Translations under genes and position numbers: made by a program
NCBI GenBank assembly: GCA_018711755.1
Contig: DVHY01000190.1
Location: 1 to 8,264, forward strand
DNA: 8,264 nucleotides
Origin: Candidatus Limivicinus faecipullorum
GTDB taxonomy: Bacteria; Bacillota; Clostridia; Oscillospirales; Oscillospiraceae
Direction of reading: 5' to 3'
Part shown: one piece after another, positions 1 to 5,944 of the stretch
Position numbering within the stretch: the stretch's first letter is position 1
Layout: each line of letters begins with the position of its first letter
Notes under the pieces: generated by a model
What the model saw: only the letters and a program-made list of their open reading frames with translations
What the model was told of the DNA's origin: nothing
Database searches by the model: none

Positions 1-93
1 GTCGGTGGCAAGCTCGCTGGCTACGCCGAAATGGGCGCAGAGTTTATCTTCGATGGCGCTGCGTACCTCGTCCCGGGAAATTTGATTGGTCAT
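1..93 (-). CDS. N-terminus of probable glycogen (alpha-glucan) phosphorylase, cut by the window edge
   Basis: Only the first 31 codons are inside the window. They read MTNQISRDEVRSAIEDKLCA followed by HFGVASELATD. The ATG sits 10 nt after a clear GGAGG ribosome binding site (on the minus strand, GGAGGAAAGAAATTAATG), so the start is well supported. The pattern of an amphipathic helix, then HFGV and an 'ATD' turn, resembles the N-terminus of bacterial glycogen phosphorylases, which release glucose-1-phosphate from glycogen. The position directly downstream of glgC and glgD on the same strand agrees with this. The identification rests on a short non-catalytic stretch plus context, so it is tentative. 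An acyl-carrier-like protein or another glycogen enzyme cannot be excluded from 31 residues. Confidence 0.5.
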   Translation of the reverse strand, partial: MTNQISRDEVRSAIEDKLCAHFGVASELATD

Positions 94-114
94 TAATTTC
101 TTTCCTCCATGTTC

Positions 115-146
115 GGCCGGAGCCCACAGGAAACTGCGCTCCGGCC
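115..146 (-). promoter_or_regulatory. Hairpin just upstream of the edge gene's ribosome binding site
   Basis: A perfect 9-bp stem, GGCCGGAGC (115-123) with GCTCCGGCC (138-146), encloses a 14-nt loop. In the leftward transcript it ends a few bases before the GGAGG ribosome binding site of the gene at 1-93. On the plus strand it is followed by TTTT (147-150), but no rightward gene needs a terminator here. It could stabilise the mRNA 5' end of the edge gene or modulate its translation. Confidence 0.5.
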
Positions 147-152
147 TTTTGG

Positions 153-198
153 TAAAATATCAAAATTCCGGTGCGGCGAGACTGAGCTGCCGCACCGG
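153..198 (-). terminator. Probable (possibly partial) terminator after glgD
   Basis: In the leftward transcript a perfect 10-bp GC-rich stem, CCGGTGCGGC with GCCGCACCGG (plus-strand arms 168-177 and 189-198, loop 178-188), is followed by AATTTTGATATTTT. It begins about 30 nt after the glgD stop and fits an intrinsic terminator with an imperfect U-tract. Because a same-strand gene starts only 60 nt further on, it may attenuate read-through or act as a 3'-end processing stop. Confidence 0.65.
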
Positions 199-228
199 GA
201 ATCCTGCATAAAATGTGGCTCCTGCTTT

Positions 229-1341
229 TCAGATGCTGACGCCCTTAGGCACCACCATAGGCAGTCTGGCATTTCCGGTGAGCACGGTGCCGGGGGAGAA
301 GCTGCAGAACTTATCCGCTATGACGCAGTCCAGCTCCGTACCCTCTCCGACTATTCCGCCCCGCATGATTATGCAGTTGCGGAGCTTGGCGCCCTTCTCT
401 ATCCTGGCGCCGGAGAAGATGATGCAGTTTTCGATGCTGCCTTCGATTTTGCAGTTGTCGGCCACAAGGCTGTTGCGGGAGACGGCCGTCTCGCCGTAGT
501 AAGTGCTGACCTCCTCGTGGACCTTGGTGCGTACGGGCCGGTCCGCCGGGAACAGCTGGCGGCGGTACTCGGTTTTAAGCATATCCATGCTGGCCTTGTA
601 ATATGCCTCCACCGTGCGTATCGCCACGGCATAGCCCGGATGGACGTAAGTGTCCATGGTGCCGCCCTGGGCCAGGAAGGCCGCCACGGCGTGCTTATGG
701 AAGCTGTAGAGGTTTCGGGCCTTGCACTCGTCCATCATCTTCAGCAGGGTTTCCTTGTTTATTATATAGCCTTCCAGGGAGGGCAGGCCCTCCTCCTCGT
801 CGCTGCGGTCAAAGAGTATCTGCTTTACCAGGCCGTCCTCTCCCAGCACGTAGCGGTGGTGGCTCTGGGCCGGGGTGTGGTCTGCGCAGATGGCGGTTAT
901 CTCCACCCCGGAGCGGCTGTGCTGGCGCATGATCGGCACAAGGTCGATATTGGCGCACATATTCCCCAGCAGCAGCACCAGGTATTTCTGGGGGATATCC
1001 CGGATGTAGGTAGACACGGCGTTGAGAGCTTCTATGGTGCCGGTGTAGTTGCCGGTGTGGTACTCAGGCAGCCCGAAGGGGGGCAGCATGCGCAGCCCGC
1101 CGTTGCGGCGGCTCATGTCCCAGGCCTTGCCGGAGCCGATGTGGTCCAGCAGGGACTGGTAGTCCCTCTGCATGATGACGCCCACGTCCAGGATACCGGC
1201 GTTGCGCATGGAGGACAGGGCGAAGTCGATGAGCCTGTATCTGCCGCAGAAGGGCAGAGAGGCGGCGGTACGGGCGCCCACCAGCTCCCTCAGTTCGGGA
1301 GCGGCGCTGTAGGCAAAGATAATTCCATGGAAATCCTTCAT
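229..1341 (-). CDS. glgD: GlgD, non-catalytic subunit of glucose-1-phosphate adenylyltransferase
   Basis: This 370-residue protein has the usual length for the Firmicutes GlgD subunit, which associates with GlgC to make ADP-glucose for glycogen synthesis in the cytoplasm. An N-terminal nucleotidyltransferase-like domain (about 1-260) keeps the GRYRLIDF signature (33-40). The usual GGxGxRL nucleotide loop is replaced by AYSAAPELREL (10-20), the GDH metal site is GNM (126-128), and no EEKP sugar-phosphate motif is visible. These losses are typical of GlgD and imply a regulatory or structural role. A C-terminal left-handed beta-helix follows (about 283-350, hexapeptides such as NCKIEGSIENCIIFSGARIE). 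The ATG lies 3 nt beyond the glgC stop, with its GGAGGAGG ribosome binding site inside the last glgC codons, so translation is probably coupled to glgC. The stop is TGA. Confidence 0.93.
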   Translation of the reverse strand: MKDFHGIIFAYSAAPELRELVGARTAASLPFCGRYRLIDFALSSMRNAGILDVGVIMQRDYQSLLDHIGSGKAWDMSRRNGGLRMLPPFGLPEYHTGNYTGTIEALNAVSTYIRDIPQKYLVLLLGNMCANIDLVPIMRQHSRSGVEITAICADHTPAQSHHRYVLGEDGLVKQILFDRSDEEEGLPSLEGYIINKETLLKMMDECKARNLYSFHKHAVAAFLAQGGTMDTYVHPGYAVAIRTVEAYYKASMDMLKTEYRRQLFPADRPVRTKVHEEVSTYYGETAVSRNSLVADNCKIEGSIENCIIFSGARIEKGAKLRNCIIMRGGIVGEGTELDCVIADKFCSFSPGTVLTGNARLPMVVPKGVSI

Positions 1342-1344
1342 TGC

Positions 1345-2538
1345 TCAAACCTCCTCCCCGGTGTAGATCATGGCTCCGGCAGGCACGGCTGCCCCGCTCC
1401 TGATCTCTATATCCGGCCCGCAGGTGGCCACGCCCCAGGCGTCGGTGCCGTCGGGAGGGGCTCCCACGTGGGCGCCGGAATGAACGACGGTGTTCTCCCC
1501 TACAATGGCGTATTCAACTACTGCTCCGTTCTCCACCACGGCGCCGGGCATGAGCACGCTGTAATTGACCACTGCCCCCTTGCCGATGACCACGTTGGGG
1601 GACAAGACGGAGTTTTCCACATGGCCGTCCACCTCGCAGCCCTCGGTGACGATGGAGTGGATTATCTTCGACTCCTCCCCGGCATAGTGGGGCGGGCAGA
1701 TGGGGCTCCTGGAGCCGATGGGCCAGGCGGGGTCGTAGAGGTTTATCAGGTCCGGGGAGAGCATGTCCATATTGGCGTCCCAGAGGCTGGTGATGGTGCC
1801 CACGTCTCTCCAATAGCCTTTGAAGCGGTAGGGCCAGAGCTTCTCACCGGCGGCGAGCATCTTGGGGATGATGTTCTTGCCGAAGTCCTTGGAGGACTTG
1901 GGGTCGTTCTCGTCGGCGATAAGGTACTCCCGCAGCTTCTTCCAGTTGAATATGTATATGCCCATGGAGGCCAGGTCGCTCTTGGGATGCTTGGGCTTTT
2001 CCTCGAACTGGCTGACGTAGCCGTCCTCACCCAGATTCATGATACCGAAGCGGGTGGCCTCCTCCATGGATACCTGGAGCACGGAGATGGTGCAGGCGGC
2101 CTCCCTCTCCACATGCTCCCGGAGCATGTTGGAATAGTCCATTTTATAGATATGGTCACCGGAGAGTATGAGCACATTCTCCGGGTTATAAGCCTCTATG
2201 AAGCCGATGTTCTGATAGATGGCGTTGGCGGTGCCGGAAAACCAGGAGCCCTTCTCCCCGGCGCTCTGGTAGGGCGGCAGTATGTACACTCCGCCGTCGG
2301 CCACGTCCAGGTCCCAGGGCTGGCCGTTGCCTATGTAACTGTTGAGCTGAAGGGGCCGGTATTGGGTCAGGACACCCACGGTGTCGATCCCGGAGTTTGC
2401 GCAGTTGGAGAGGGGAAAGTCGATTATACGATACTTTCCGCCAAAGGGAACGCTGGGTTTCGCCACTTTCTGTGTCAGTGCATAAAGTCTTGAGCCCTGA
2501 CCGCCAGCAAGCAGCATCGCTATACAGTTTTTCTTCAT
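1345..2538 (-). CDS. glgC: Glucose-1-phosphate adenylyltransferase (ADP-glucose pyrophosphorylase), catalytic subunit
   Basis: The 397-residue protein makes ADP-glucose and pyrophosphate from ATP and glucose-1-phosphate, the committed step of bacterial glycogen synthesis. The N-terminal Rossmann-like domain has the intact nucleotide loop LLAGGQGSRL (9-18), KPSVPFGGKYRIIDFPLSNC (27-46), the metal-binding GDH (127-129, D128) and the glucose-1-phosphate motif EEKP (179-182, K181). MGIYIF follows at 192-197. From about 290 onward, hexapeptide repeats such as SVLSPNVVIGKGAVV form the C-terminal beta-helix that carries allosteric contacts in this family. The start is supported by GGAGGAGACCGCTT directly before the ATG. 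It lies 72 nt downstream of pth and overlaps the glgD ribosome binding site at its 3' end. All catalytic residues I can check are present. Confidence 0.96.
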   Translation of the reverse strand: MKKNCIAMLLAGGQGSRLYALTQKVAKPSVPFGGKYRIIDFPLSNCANSGIDTVGVLTQYRPLQLNSYIGNGQPWDLDVADGGVYILPPYQSAGEKGSWFSGTANAIYQNIGFIEAYNPENVLILSGDHIYKMDYSNMLREHVEREAACTISVLQVSMEEATRFGIMNLGEDGYVSQFEEKPKHPKSDLASMGIYIFNWKKLREYLIADENDPKSSKDFGKNIIPKMLAAGEKLWPYRFKGYWRDVGTITSLWDANMDMLSPDLINLYDPAWPIGSRSPICPPHYAGEESKIIHSIVTEGCEVDGHVENSVLSPNVVIGKGAVVNYSVLMPGAVVENGAVVEYAIVGENTVVHSGAHVGAPPDGTDAWGVATCGPDIEIRSGAAVPAGAMIYTGEEV

Positions 2539-2572
2539 AAGCGGTCTCCTCCTTCGTACTTTATCTTCCGGC

Positions 2573-2597
2573 CTCCCCCTGCCCCCGGCGGGGGGAG
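2573..2597 (-). repeat. GC-rich hairpin between pth and glgC
   Basis: CTCCCCC (2573-2579) pairs perfectly with GGGGGAG (2591-2597). An alternative inner hairpin pairs CCCCC (2582-2586) with GGGGG (within 2590-2595), so two structures compete. In the leftward transcript no U-tract follows, so this is not a classical terminator. It may be an mRNA stability or processing element placed between the housekeeping genes and the glycogen genes. Confidence 0.5.
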
Positions 2598-2610
2598 CGA
2601 GCCGTAAATA

Positions 2611-3198
2611 CTAATTAAAAAGGTTCATGGCCCTGTCCGGCCCCTGGGTGATATAGCACTCCGCCGCCTGAGCCGCTCTGGCGGCGGCGGCTTTCATGTC
2701 CTCGGCGTCCTGGTTCTTGAAGCTGGAGAGCACCCAGTCGGCCATGTCGTAATCCGGGTGGGGAGGCGCCCCCACGCCTATGCGGATGCGGGGAAAGGCC
2801 TCCGTGCCCAGCTGGGCTATGATATTTTTAAGGCCGTTATGTCCTCCGGCGGAGCCCTTGGTGCGTATGCGCAGTTTGCCTATGGGCAGGCTTATCTCAT
2901 CGGAGACGACGATTATATGTTCCGGGGCTATCTTATAGAAAGCGGCGGCCTGGCGCACCGCCTCCCCGGAAAGGTTCATAAAGGTCTGGGGCTTCATAAG
3001 CAGCACGGACTGGCCGCCTATGGTGCAGGCAGCTGTCAGGGCCTTGAAGCGCAGCTTGTTTATACTCAGGTTTTTTTCTTTGGCCATGGCGTCTGCCGCC
3101 ATGAAGCCGGCGTTGTGGCGGGTGAACTCATAGCGGGGCCCGGGATTGCCCAGAAACACTATGAGCCAGCTGACGCCGCCGCTTTTCTTGAAGAACAT
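2611..3198 (-). CDS. pth: Peptidyl-tRNA hydrolase
   Basis: The product, 195 residues and of typical family length, cleaves peptidyl-tRNA released by stalled or abortive translation and so recycles tRNA. Active-site residues of the family are visible: N18 in FLGNPGPRYEFTRHNAGF, the catalytic base H28, M74-N75 in MKPQTFMNLSG, D100 in SDEISLPIGKLRIR, and N121 in GSAGGHNGLKNI. The segment after D100 reads DEISLP rather than the more familiar DDLDLP, a modest variation. The chosen ATG has AGGTGA 7 nt upstream; an internal start would cut into the first beta strand. The gene lies 90 nt downstream of prs on the same strand, a common arrangement in Firmicutes. The stop is TAG. Confidence 0.96.
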   Translation of the reverse strand: MFFKKSGGVSWLIVFLGNPGPRYEFTRHNAGFMAADAMAKEKNLSINKLRFKALTAACTIGGQSVLLMKPQTFMNLSGEAVRQAAAFYKIAPEHIIVVSDEISLPIGKLRIRTKGSAGGHNGLKNIIAQLGTEAFPRIRIGVGAPPHPDYDMADWVLSSFKNQDAEDMKAAAARAAQAAECYITQGPDRAMNLFN

Positions 3199-3238
3199 GT
3201 ACGATTCACCTGGATGCCGCCTGGCCGGCGAAAAAATG

Positions 3239-3286
3239 GCTTGCCCACCCCCGGGGGCGGAAACGCTTTGCCCACCCGGGGGCCGG
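3239..3286. repeat. Tandem pair of GC-rich palindromic motifs between prs and pth
   Basis: Two near-identical 22-nt units stand almost side by side (3239-3260 and 3265-3286). Each has the form GC(T)TTGCCCACC, then a C/G palindrome (CCCCCGGGGG in the first, CCCGGG in the second), then a GG-rich end. In the leftward transcript each can fold as GCCC...GGGC, and the second one met (3239-3260) is followed after a few bases by TTTTTT (plus-strand A tract 3231-3236). A weak or partial terminator between prs and pth is one reading; a protein-binding site is another. Confidence 0.5.
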
Positions 3287-3288
3287 GT

Positions 3289-4251
3289 TCATTCAAAGAG
3301 GTTGGAGATGGATACTTCCTCGTAGATGCGGCGTATCGCCTCGGCAAAGACTGCGGCGGTGGAGAGATAGCGTATCTTGTCGCTCTTGGGCTTGTCGGCG
3401 GGATAGGGTATGGTGTCCAGCAGCAGAAGCTCCTCTATGCAGCTGTCGTTTATACGCTCGATGGCGGAGCCGGAGAGGACGCCGTGGGTGGCGCAGGCAT
3501 AGACCTTGCCGGCCCCGCCCAGCTCCTTGATGGCCTTGGCGGCGCCGCAGAGAGAGCCGGCGGTGTCCACTATATCGTCCAGCAGGATGCAGGTCTTGCC
3601 CTCCACATTGCCTATGAGGTTCATAACCTCGGACTGGTTGGCCCTCTCCCGGCGCTTGTCAACAATGGCCATATTGGTGCCCAGCTTCATGGAGAAGGCT
3701 CTGGCTCTGGCTGTGCTGCCCACGTCGGGGGACACCACCATCACGTCCTCGTTGCCCTTGCCGAACATCTTGACAAAGTGCTTCACAAAGAGCTGGCTGC
3801 CCACCAGATTGTCCACGGGGATGTCAAAAAAGCCCTGAATCTGGGCGGCGTGGAGGTCCATGGTGAGGACCCGGTCGGCGCCGGCGGCGGTTATCAGATT
3901 GGCCACCAGCTTTGCGGATATGGGATCACGGCTTTTGGCTTTCCTGTCCTGACGGGCATAGCCGAAATAAGGTATGACGGCGGTCACCCGGCCGGCAGAG
4001 GCCCGGCGCATGGCGTCCGTCATTATCAGCAGCTCCATCAGATTGTCGTTTACAGGGTTACAGGTGGACTGTACGATGAAAACATCCTTGCCTCGGACAG
4101 GCTCGGCCACGGAAACGGAACACTCTCCGTCGGCAAACTGAGACACGTTTGCGTTGCCCAGAGTCCTGAACAGCTCGGAGCAGATGCCCTCTGCCAGAGC
4201 GGGATTGGAGTTGCCGGTAAATACCTTGATTTCTTTGCCGTGTGAAATCAT
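3289..4251 (-). CDS. prs: Ribose-phosphate pyrophosphokinase (PRPP synthetase)
   Basis: The 320-residue protein transfers pyrophosphate from ATP to ribose-5-phosphate, giving PRPP for purine, pyrimidine, histidine and tryptophan synthesis. It matches class I enzymes throughout: FADGE (39-43), PYFGYARQDRK (94-104, ATP contacts), DLHAAQIQGFFDIP (132-145, metal and ATP binding with H134), VVSPDVGSTARAR (172-184), the KRR flexible loop (199-201), and the PRPP loop LLDDIVDTAGSL (223-234, with D225, D226, D229 and T230). Length and motif spacing are normal. The ATG is preceded by GGAGG 10 nt upstream, slightly long but clear. It is the first gene of the leftward block, with a promoter about 80 nt before the start and a hairpin in its leader. 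Confidence 0.97.
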   Translation of the reverse strand: MISHGKEIKVFTGNSNPALAEGICSELFRTLGNANVSQFADGECSVSVAEPVRGKDVFIVQSTCNPVNDNLMELLIMTDAMRRASAGRVTAVIPYFGYARQDRKAKSRDPISAKLVANLITAAGADRVLTMDLHAAQIQGFFDIPVDNLVGSQLFVKHFVKMFGKGNEDVMVVSPDVGSTARARAFSMKLGTNMAIVDKRRERANQSEVMNLIGNVEGKTCILLDDIVDTAGSLCGAAKAIKELGGAGKVYACATHGVLSGSAIERINDSCIEELLLLDTIPYPADKPKSDKIRYLSTAAVFAEAIRRIYEEVSISNLFE

Positions 4252-4301
4252 TTCTTTTTATCCTCCGTAATTCATAGGCTGCGGGGTTTCCTGCGGATAC
4301 G

Positions 4302-4321
4302 GCCGCCGGAGACAAGGCGGC
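4302..4321 (-). promoter_or_regulatory. Stem-loop in the prs 5' leader
   Basis: GCCGCC (4302-4307) and GGCGGC (4316-4321) form a perfect 6-bp stem with an 8-nt loop. It falls about 10 nt into the roughly 80-nt predicted prs leader. No U-tract follows and it does not cover the ribosome binding site, so a role in 5'-end stability is the simplest reading. Confidence 0.45.
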
Positions 4322-4336
4322 AAGATAGTTGAATTT

Positions 4337-4365
4337 ATTATAACACCTAAATCCGGAAATTGGAA
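4337..4365 (-). promoter_or_regulatory. Extended -10 sigma-A promoter for prs and downstream genes
   Basis: On the minus strand a perfect TATAAT (plus 4337-4342) is preceded by TGT, giving the extended -10 TGnTATAAT. With a 17-nt spacer the -35 is TTCCAA (plus 4360-4365), a weak 3-of-6 match to TTGACA, which fits an extended -10 promoter. Predicted transcription starts near 4330, about 80 nt before the prs ATG. Confidence 0.75.
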
Positions 4366-4412
4366 TAGGAAACAAAACTTTATCCTTCTTAAATTGCAAA
4401 TAAAAAAAGCGA

Positions 4413-4441
4413 TTTACAAATGCTGGATTTTTGTGTATAAT
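4413..4441 (+). promoter_or_regulatory. Near-consensus sigma-A promoter for prfB
   Basis: TTTACA (4413-4418) is separated by exactly 17 nt from a perfect TATAAT (4436-4441). The surrounding DNA is AT-rich compared with the genes. Transcription should start near 4448, leaving a short leader of about 30 nt before the prfB start. It is divergent from the prs promoter, with the two -10 boxes about 95 nt apart. Confidence 0.85.
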
Positions 4442-4476
4442 GTAAGATACGGATATTATGGAAAGTGGTTGATACA

Positions 4477-5583
4477 ATGCTGGAATTTGAAGAATACAAG
4501 GCAAAACTCAACGGCATCAAGCCCTCTTTGGACCTGTTGAGAGACGCCCTTAATCTGGAGGCCGCCCAGAAAGAGATAGAGGAGCTGGAGGCGGCCAGCG
4601 CCCGGGAGGGCTTCTGGAACGACGTGGAGCGCTCCCAGAAGGTGCAGAAGCGCCTCAAGCACCTGAAGGACAAGTGCGAAAACTATGAGAAGCTCTGCTC
4701 CGCCTGGGAAGATATGCAGGTGATGTGCGAGATGGCTCTGGAGGAGAACGACGCCTCCATGCTGGAGGAGCTGAAAAGCGAGTTCGCCCGTTTCTCCGAG
4801 AACGTGGAGTCCACCCGGCTGAGCACCCTGCTCACCGGGGAATACGACGCCAACAACGCCATTCTCACCTTCCACGCCGGAGCCGGCGGCACCGAGGCCC
4901 AGGACTGGGCCTCCATGCTCTACCGCATGTACAACATGTGGGCCGACCGCCACGGCTACAAGGTCAAGGTCATGGACTACCTGGACGGGGACGAGGCGGG
5001 GATAAAGAGCGCCACCATCATGATAGAGGGTGAAAACGCCTACGGCTTCCTTAAAAGCGAGCACGGCATACACCGGCTGGTGCGCGTCTCCCCCTTTGAC
5101 GCCGCCGGCCGCCGCCACACCTCCTTTGCCGCCGTGGAGGTCATGCCGGAGATAAGCGACGACAGCGAGATAGAGCTGAGAGACGAGGACATAAAAATGG
5201 ACGTATACCGCTCCTCGGGAGCCGGCGGCCAGAAGGTGAACAAGACCTCCTCCGCCGTGCGTCTGACCCACATACCCACGGGCATAGTGGTGGCCAGCCA
5301 GGTGGAGCGCAGCCATTTCCAGAACCTGGAGAACTGCAAGAACATGCTCCGGGCCCGCCTGGCGGAGATAAAGGAGCGGGAGCATCTGGAGAAGATAAGC
5401 GACATCAAGGGCGTGCAGATGAAGATAGAATGGGGCAGCCAGATACGCTCCTATGTGTTCATGCCCTATCAGCTGGTGAAGGATCACCGCACCGAATACG
5501 AAAACGGCAACATCGACAACGTGATGAACGGTGACCTGGACGGCTTCATCAACGCCTATCTGTCCATGAAAGCCGCCAACTGA
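4477..5583 (+). CDS. prfB: Peptide chain release factor 2
   Basis: The protein (368 residues from this start) recognises UGA and UAA stop codons on the ribosome and triggers peptide release. The N-terminal coiled-coil-like domain (about 1-110) is followed by the core with TFHAGAGGTEAQDWA (131-145), the RF2-specific codon-recognition tripeptide SPF (S205-F207, in RVSPFDAAGRRHTSF), and the catalytic GGQ (G250-Q252, in SSGAGGQKVNKTSSAVRLTH). SPF distinguishes it from RF1. The frame stays open four codons upstream to GTG at 4465. I prefer ATG at 4477, because GTG 4465 has no spaced ribosome binding site and family members begin close to 'MLEFEEYK'. The ribosome binding site for 4477 (GGAAAG, 11 nt upstream) is weak. 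There is no in-frame UGA, so the autoregulatory +1 frameshift found in many prfB genes is absent. Its own stop is TGA. Confidence 0.96.
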   Translation: MLEFEEYKAKLNGIKPSLDLLRDALNLEAAQKEIEELEAASAREGFWNDVERSQKVQKRLKHLKDKCENYEKLCSAWEDMQVMCEMALEENDASMLEELKSEFARFSENVESTRLSTLLTGEYDANNAILTFHAGAGGTEAQDWASMLYRMYNMWADRHGYKVKVMDYLDGDEAGIKSATIMIEGENAYGFLKSEHGIHRLVRVSPFDAAGRRHTSFAAVEVMPEISDDSEIELRDEDIKMDVYRSSGAGGQKVNKTSSAVRLTHIPTGIVVASQVERSHFQNLENCKNMLRARLAEIKEREHLEKISDIKGVQMKIEWGSQIRSYVFMPYQLVKDHRTEYENGNIDNVMNGDLDGFINAYLSMKAAN

Positions 5584-5604
5584 CATCGGCTTCAGCGCCG
5601 CACC

Positions 5605-5650
5605 GGGCGCGGACGGAAGGTACACCGCCTTTCTCCGCGCCCTTTTAATA
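5605..5650 (+). terminator. Strong intrinsic terminator of prfB
   Basis: The outer stem GGGCGCGGA (5605-5613) pairs with TCCGCGCCC (5634-5642). After one bulged C (5614) an inner stem GGAAGG (5615-5620) pairs with CCTTTC (5628-5633) with one G-U pair, leaving a 7-nt loop. TTTTAATATT follows immediately. It begins 21 nt past the prfB stop. Confidence 0.9.
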
Positions 5651-5690
5651 TTCGTTCGGCATAACCGCCGGAGGAAAACATAAATTTTAA

Positions 5691-5710
5691 AGAAAGGATT
5701 TGTTAAAGTG
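5691..5710 (+). repeat. Direct repeat copy 1, on the start of the small ORF
   Basis: AGAAAGGATTTGTTAAAGTG matches the 20 nt at 5925-5944 at 17 of 20 positions. In both copies an AGAAAGG ribosome-binding-like core lies 10 nt before a start codon (GTG here, TTG in the second). The copies are 234 nt apart. Confidence 0.6.
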
Positions 5711-5872
5711 AACCGACGCCTCTTCCTCTGTATAAGGCGGAGGAATGCATCCCTACCGGCAGCGGACTGGAAGCAGGGCGACCCCAGCCTTTATGACATT
5801 TCAGCCCCCGCCGCCTTCAGATACAAAACTGTGCACCGGGCCATATCCGCAGGGATAATTGACCTGCCGTAA
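5708..5872 (+). CDS. Unrecognised 54-codon ORF, possible leader peptide of yitT
   Basis: A GTG-initiated frame of 54 codons starts MNRRLFLCIRRRNASLPAAD and ends ISAGIIDLP before TAA at 5870-5872. I do not recognise it. The N-terminus is very basic (six arginines in the first 12 residues) and no membrane segment is obvious. AAAGG lies 10 nt before the GTG, and the same sequence with the same spacing precedes the TTG start of the next gene, which is the main reason to take the ORF seriously. It ends 5 nt before the left arm of an inverted repeat whose right arm covers the yitT ribosome binding site, and 69 nt before yitT itself. It could be a regulatory leader peptide, a small protein, a decayed gene fragment, or chance. 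Confidence 0.35.
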   Translation: MNRRLFLCIRRRNASLPAADWKQGDPSLYDISAPAAFRYKTVHRAISAGIIDLP

Positions 5873-5877
5873 CGGAG

Positions 5878-5933
5878 AACCTTTCCCACAAAAAAAGTCC
5901 CGGCCTTACGGGCAAATATCTTTGAGAAAGGTT
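5878..5933 (+). promoter_or_regulatory. Inverted repeat covering the yitT ribosome binding site
   Basis: AACCTTTC (5878-5885) is perfectly complementary to GAAAGGTT (5926-5933), which contains the AAAGG ribosome-binding core of yitT. The 40 nt between the arms hold a second small hairpin, CCCG (5899-5902) with CGGG (5909-5912), loop GCCTTA. In mRNA the outer pairing would hide the ribosome binding site. No U-tract follows, so control of translation is more likely than termination. The upstream gap (5651-5707) shows no convincing promoter. Confidence 0.45.
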
Positions 5934-5944
5934 TTGTTAACTTG
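5925..5944 (+). repeat. Direct repeat copy 2, on the start of yitT
   Basis: AGAAAGGTTTTGTTAACTTG is the partner of the copy at 5691-5710. The differences are one base in the T-run and two bases just before the start codon. It supplies the apparent ribosome binding site and TTG start of the YitT-family gene. Confidence 0.6.

Noticed and set aside
109..2493. A 794-codon open frame on the plus strand opposite glgC and glgD
   Set aside because: It is exactly antisense to two well-supported genes. Its translation is a low-diversity mix of G, A, V and H with no recognisable motif, as expected from the complement of GC-rich codons.
2758..4245. A 495-codon open frame on the plus strand opposite pth and prs
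   Set aside because: It lies antisense to two conserved genes with intact motifs, and its composition is again shadow-like with no domain.
4456..5625. A 389-codon open frame on the minus strand opposite prfB
   Set aside because: It covers prfB and its terminator in antisense, has no motif, and has the H/V/L/G-rich composition of a mirror frame.
5651..5941. A known riboswitch class upstream of yitT
   Set aside because: I looked for features of fluoride, glycine, SAM, T-box and similar elements and could not match a conserved core. Only local hairpins are visible.
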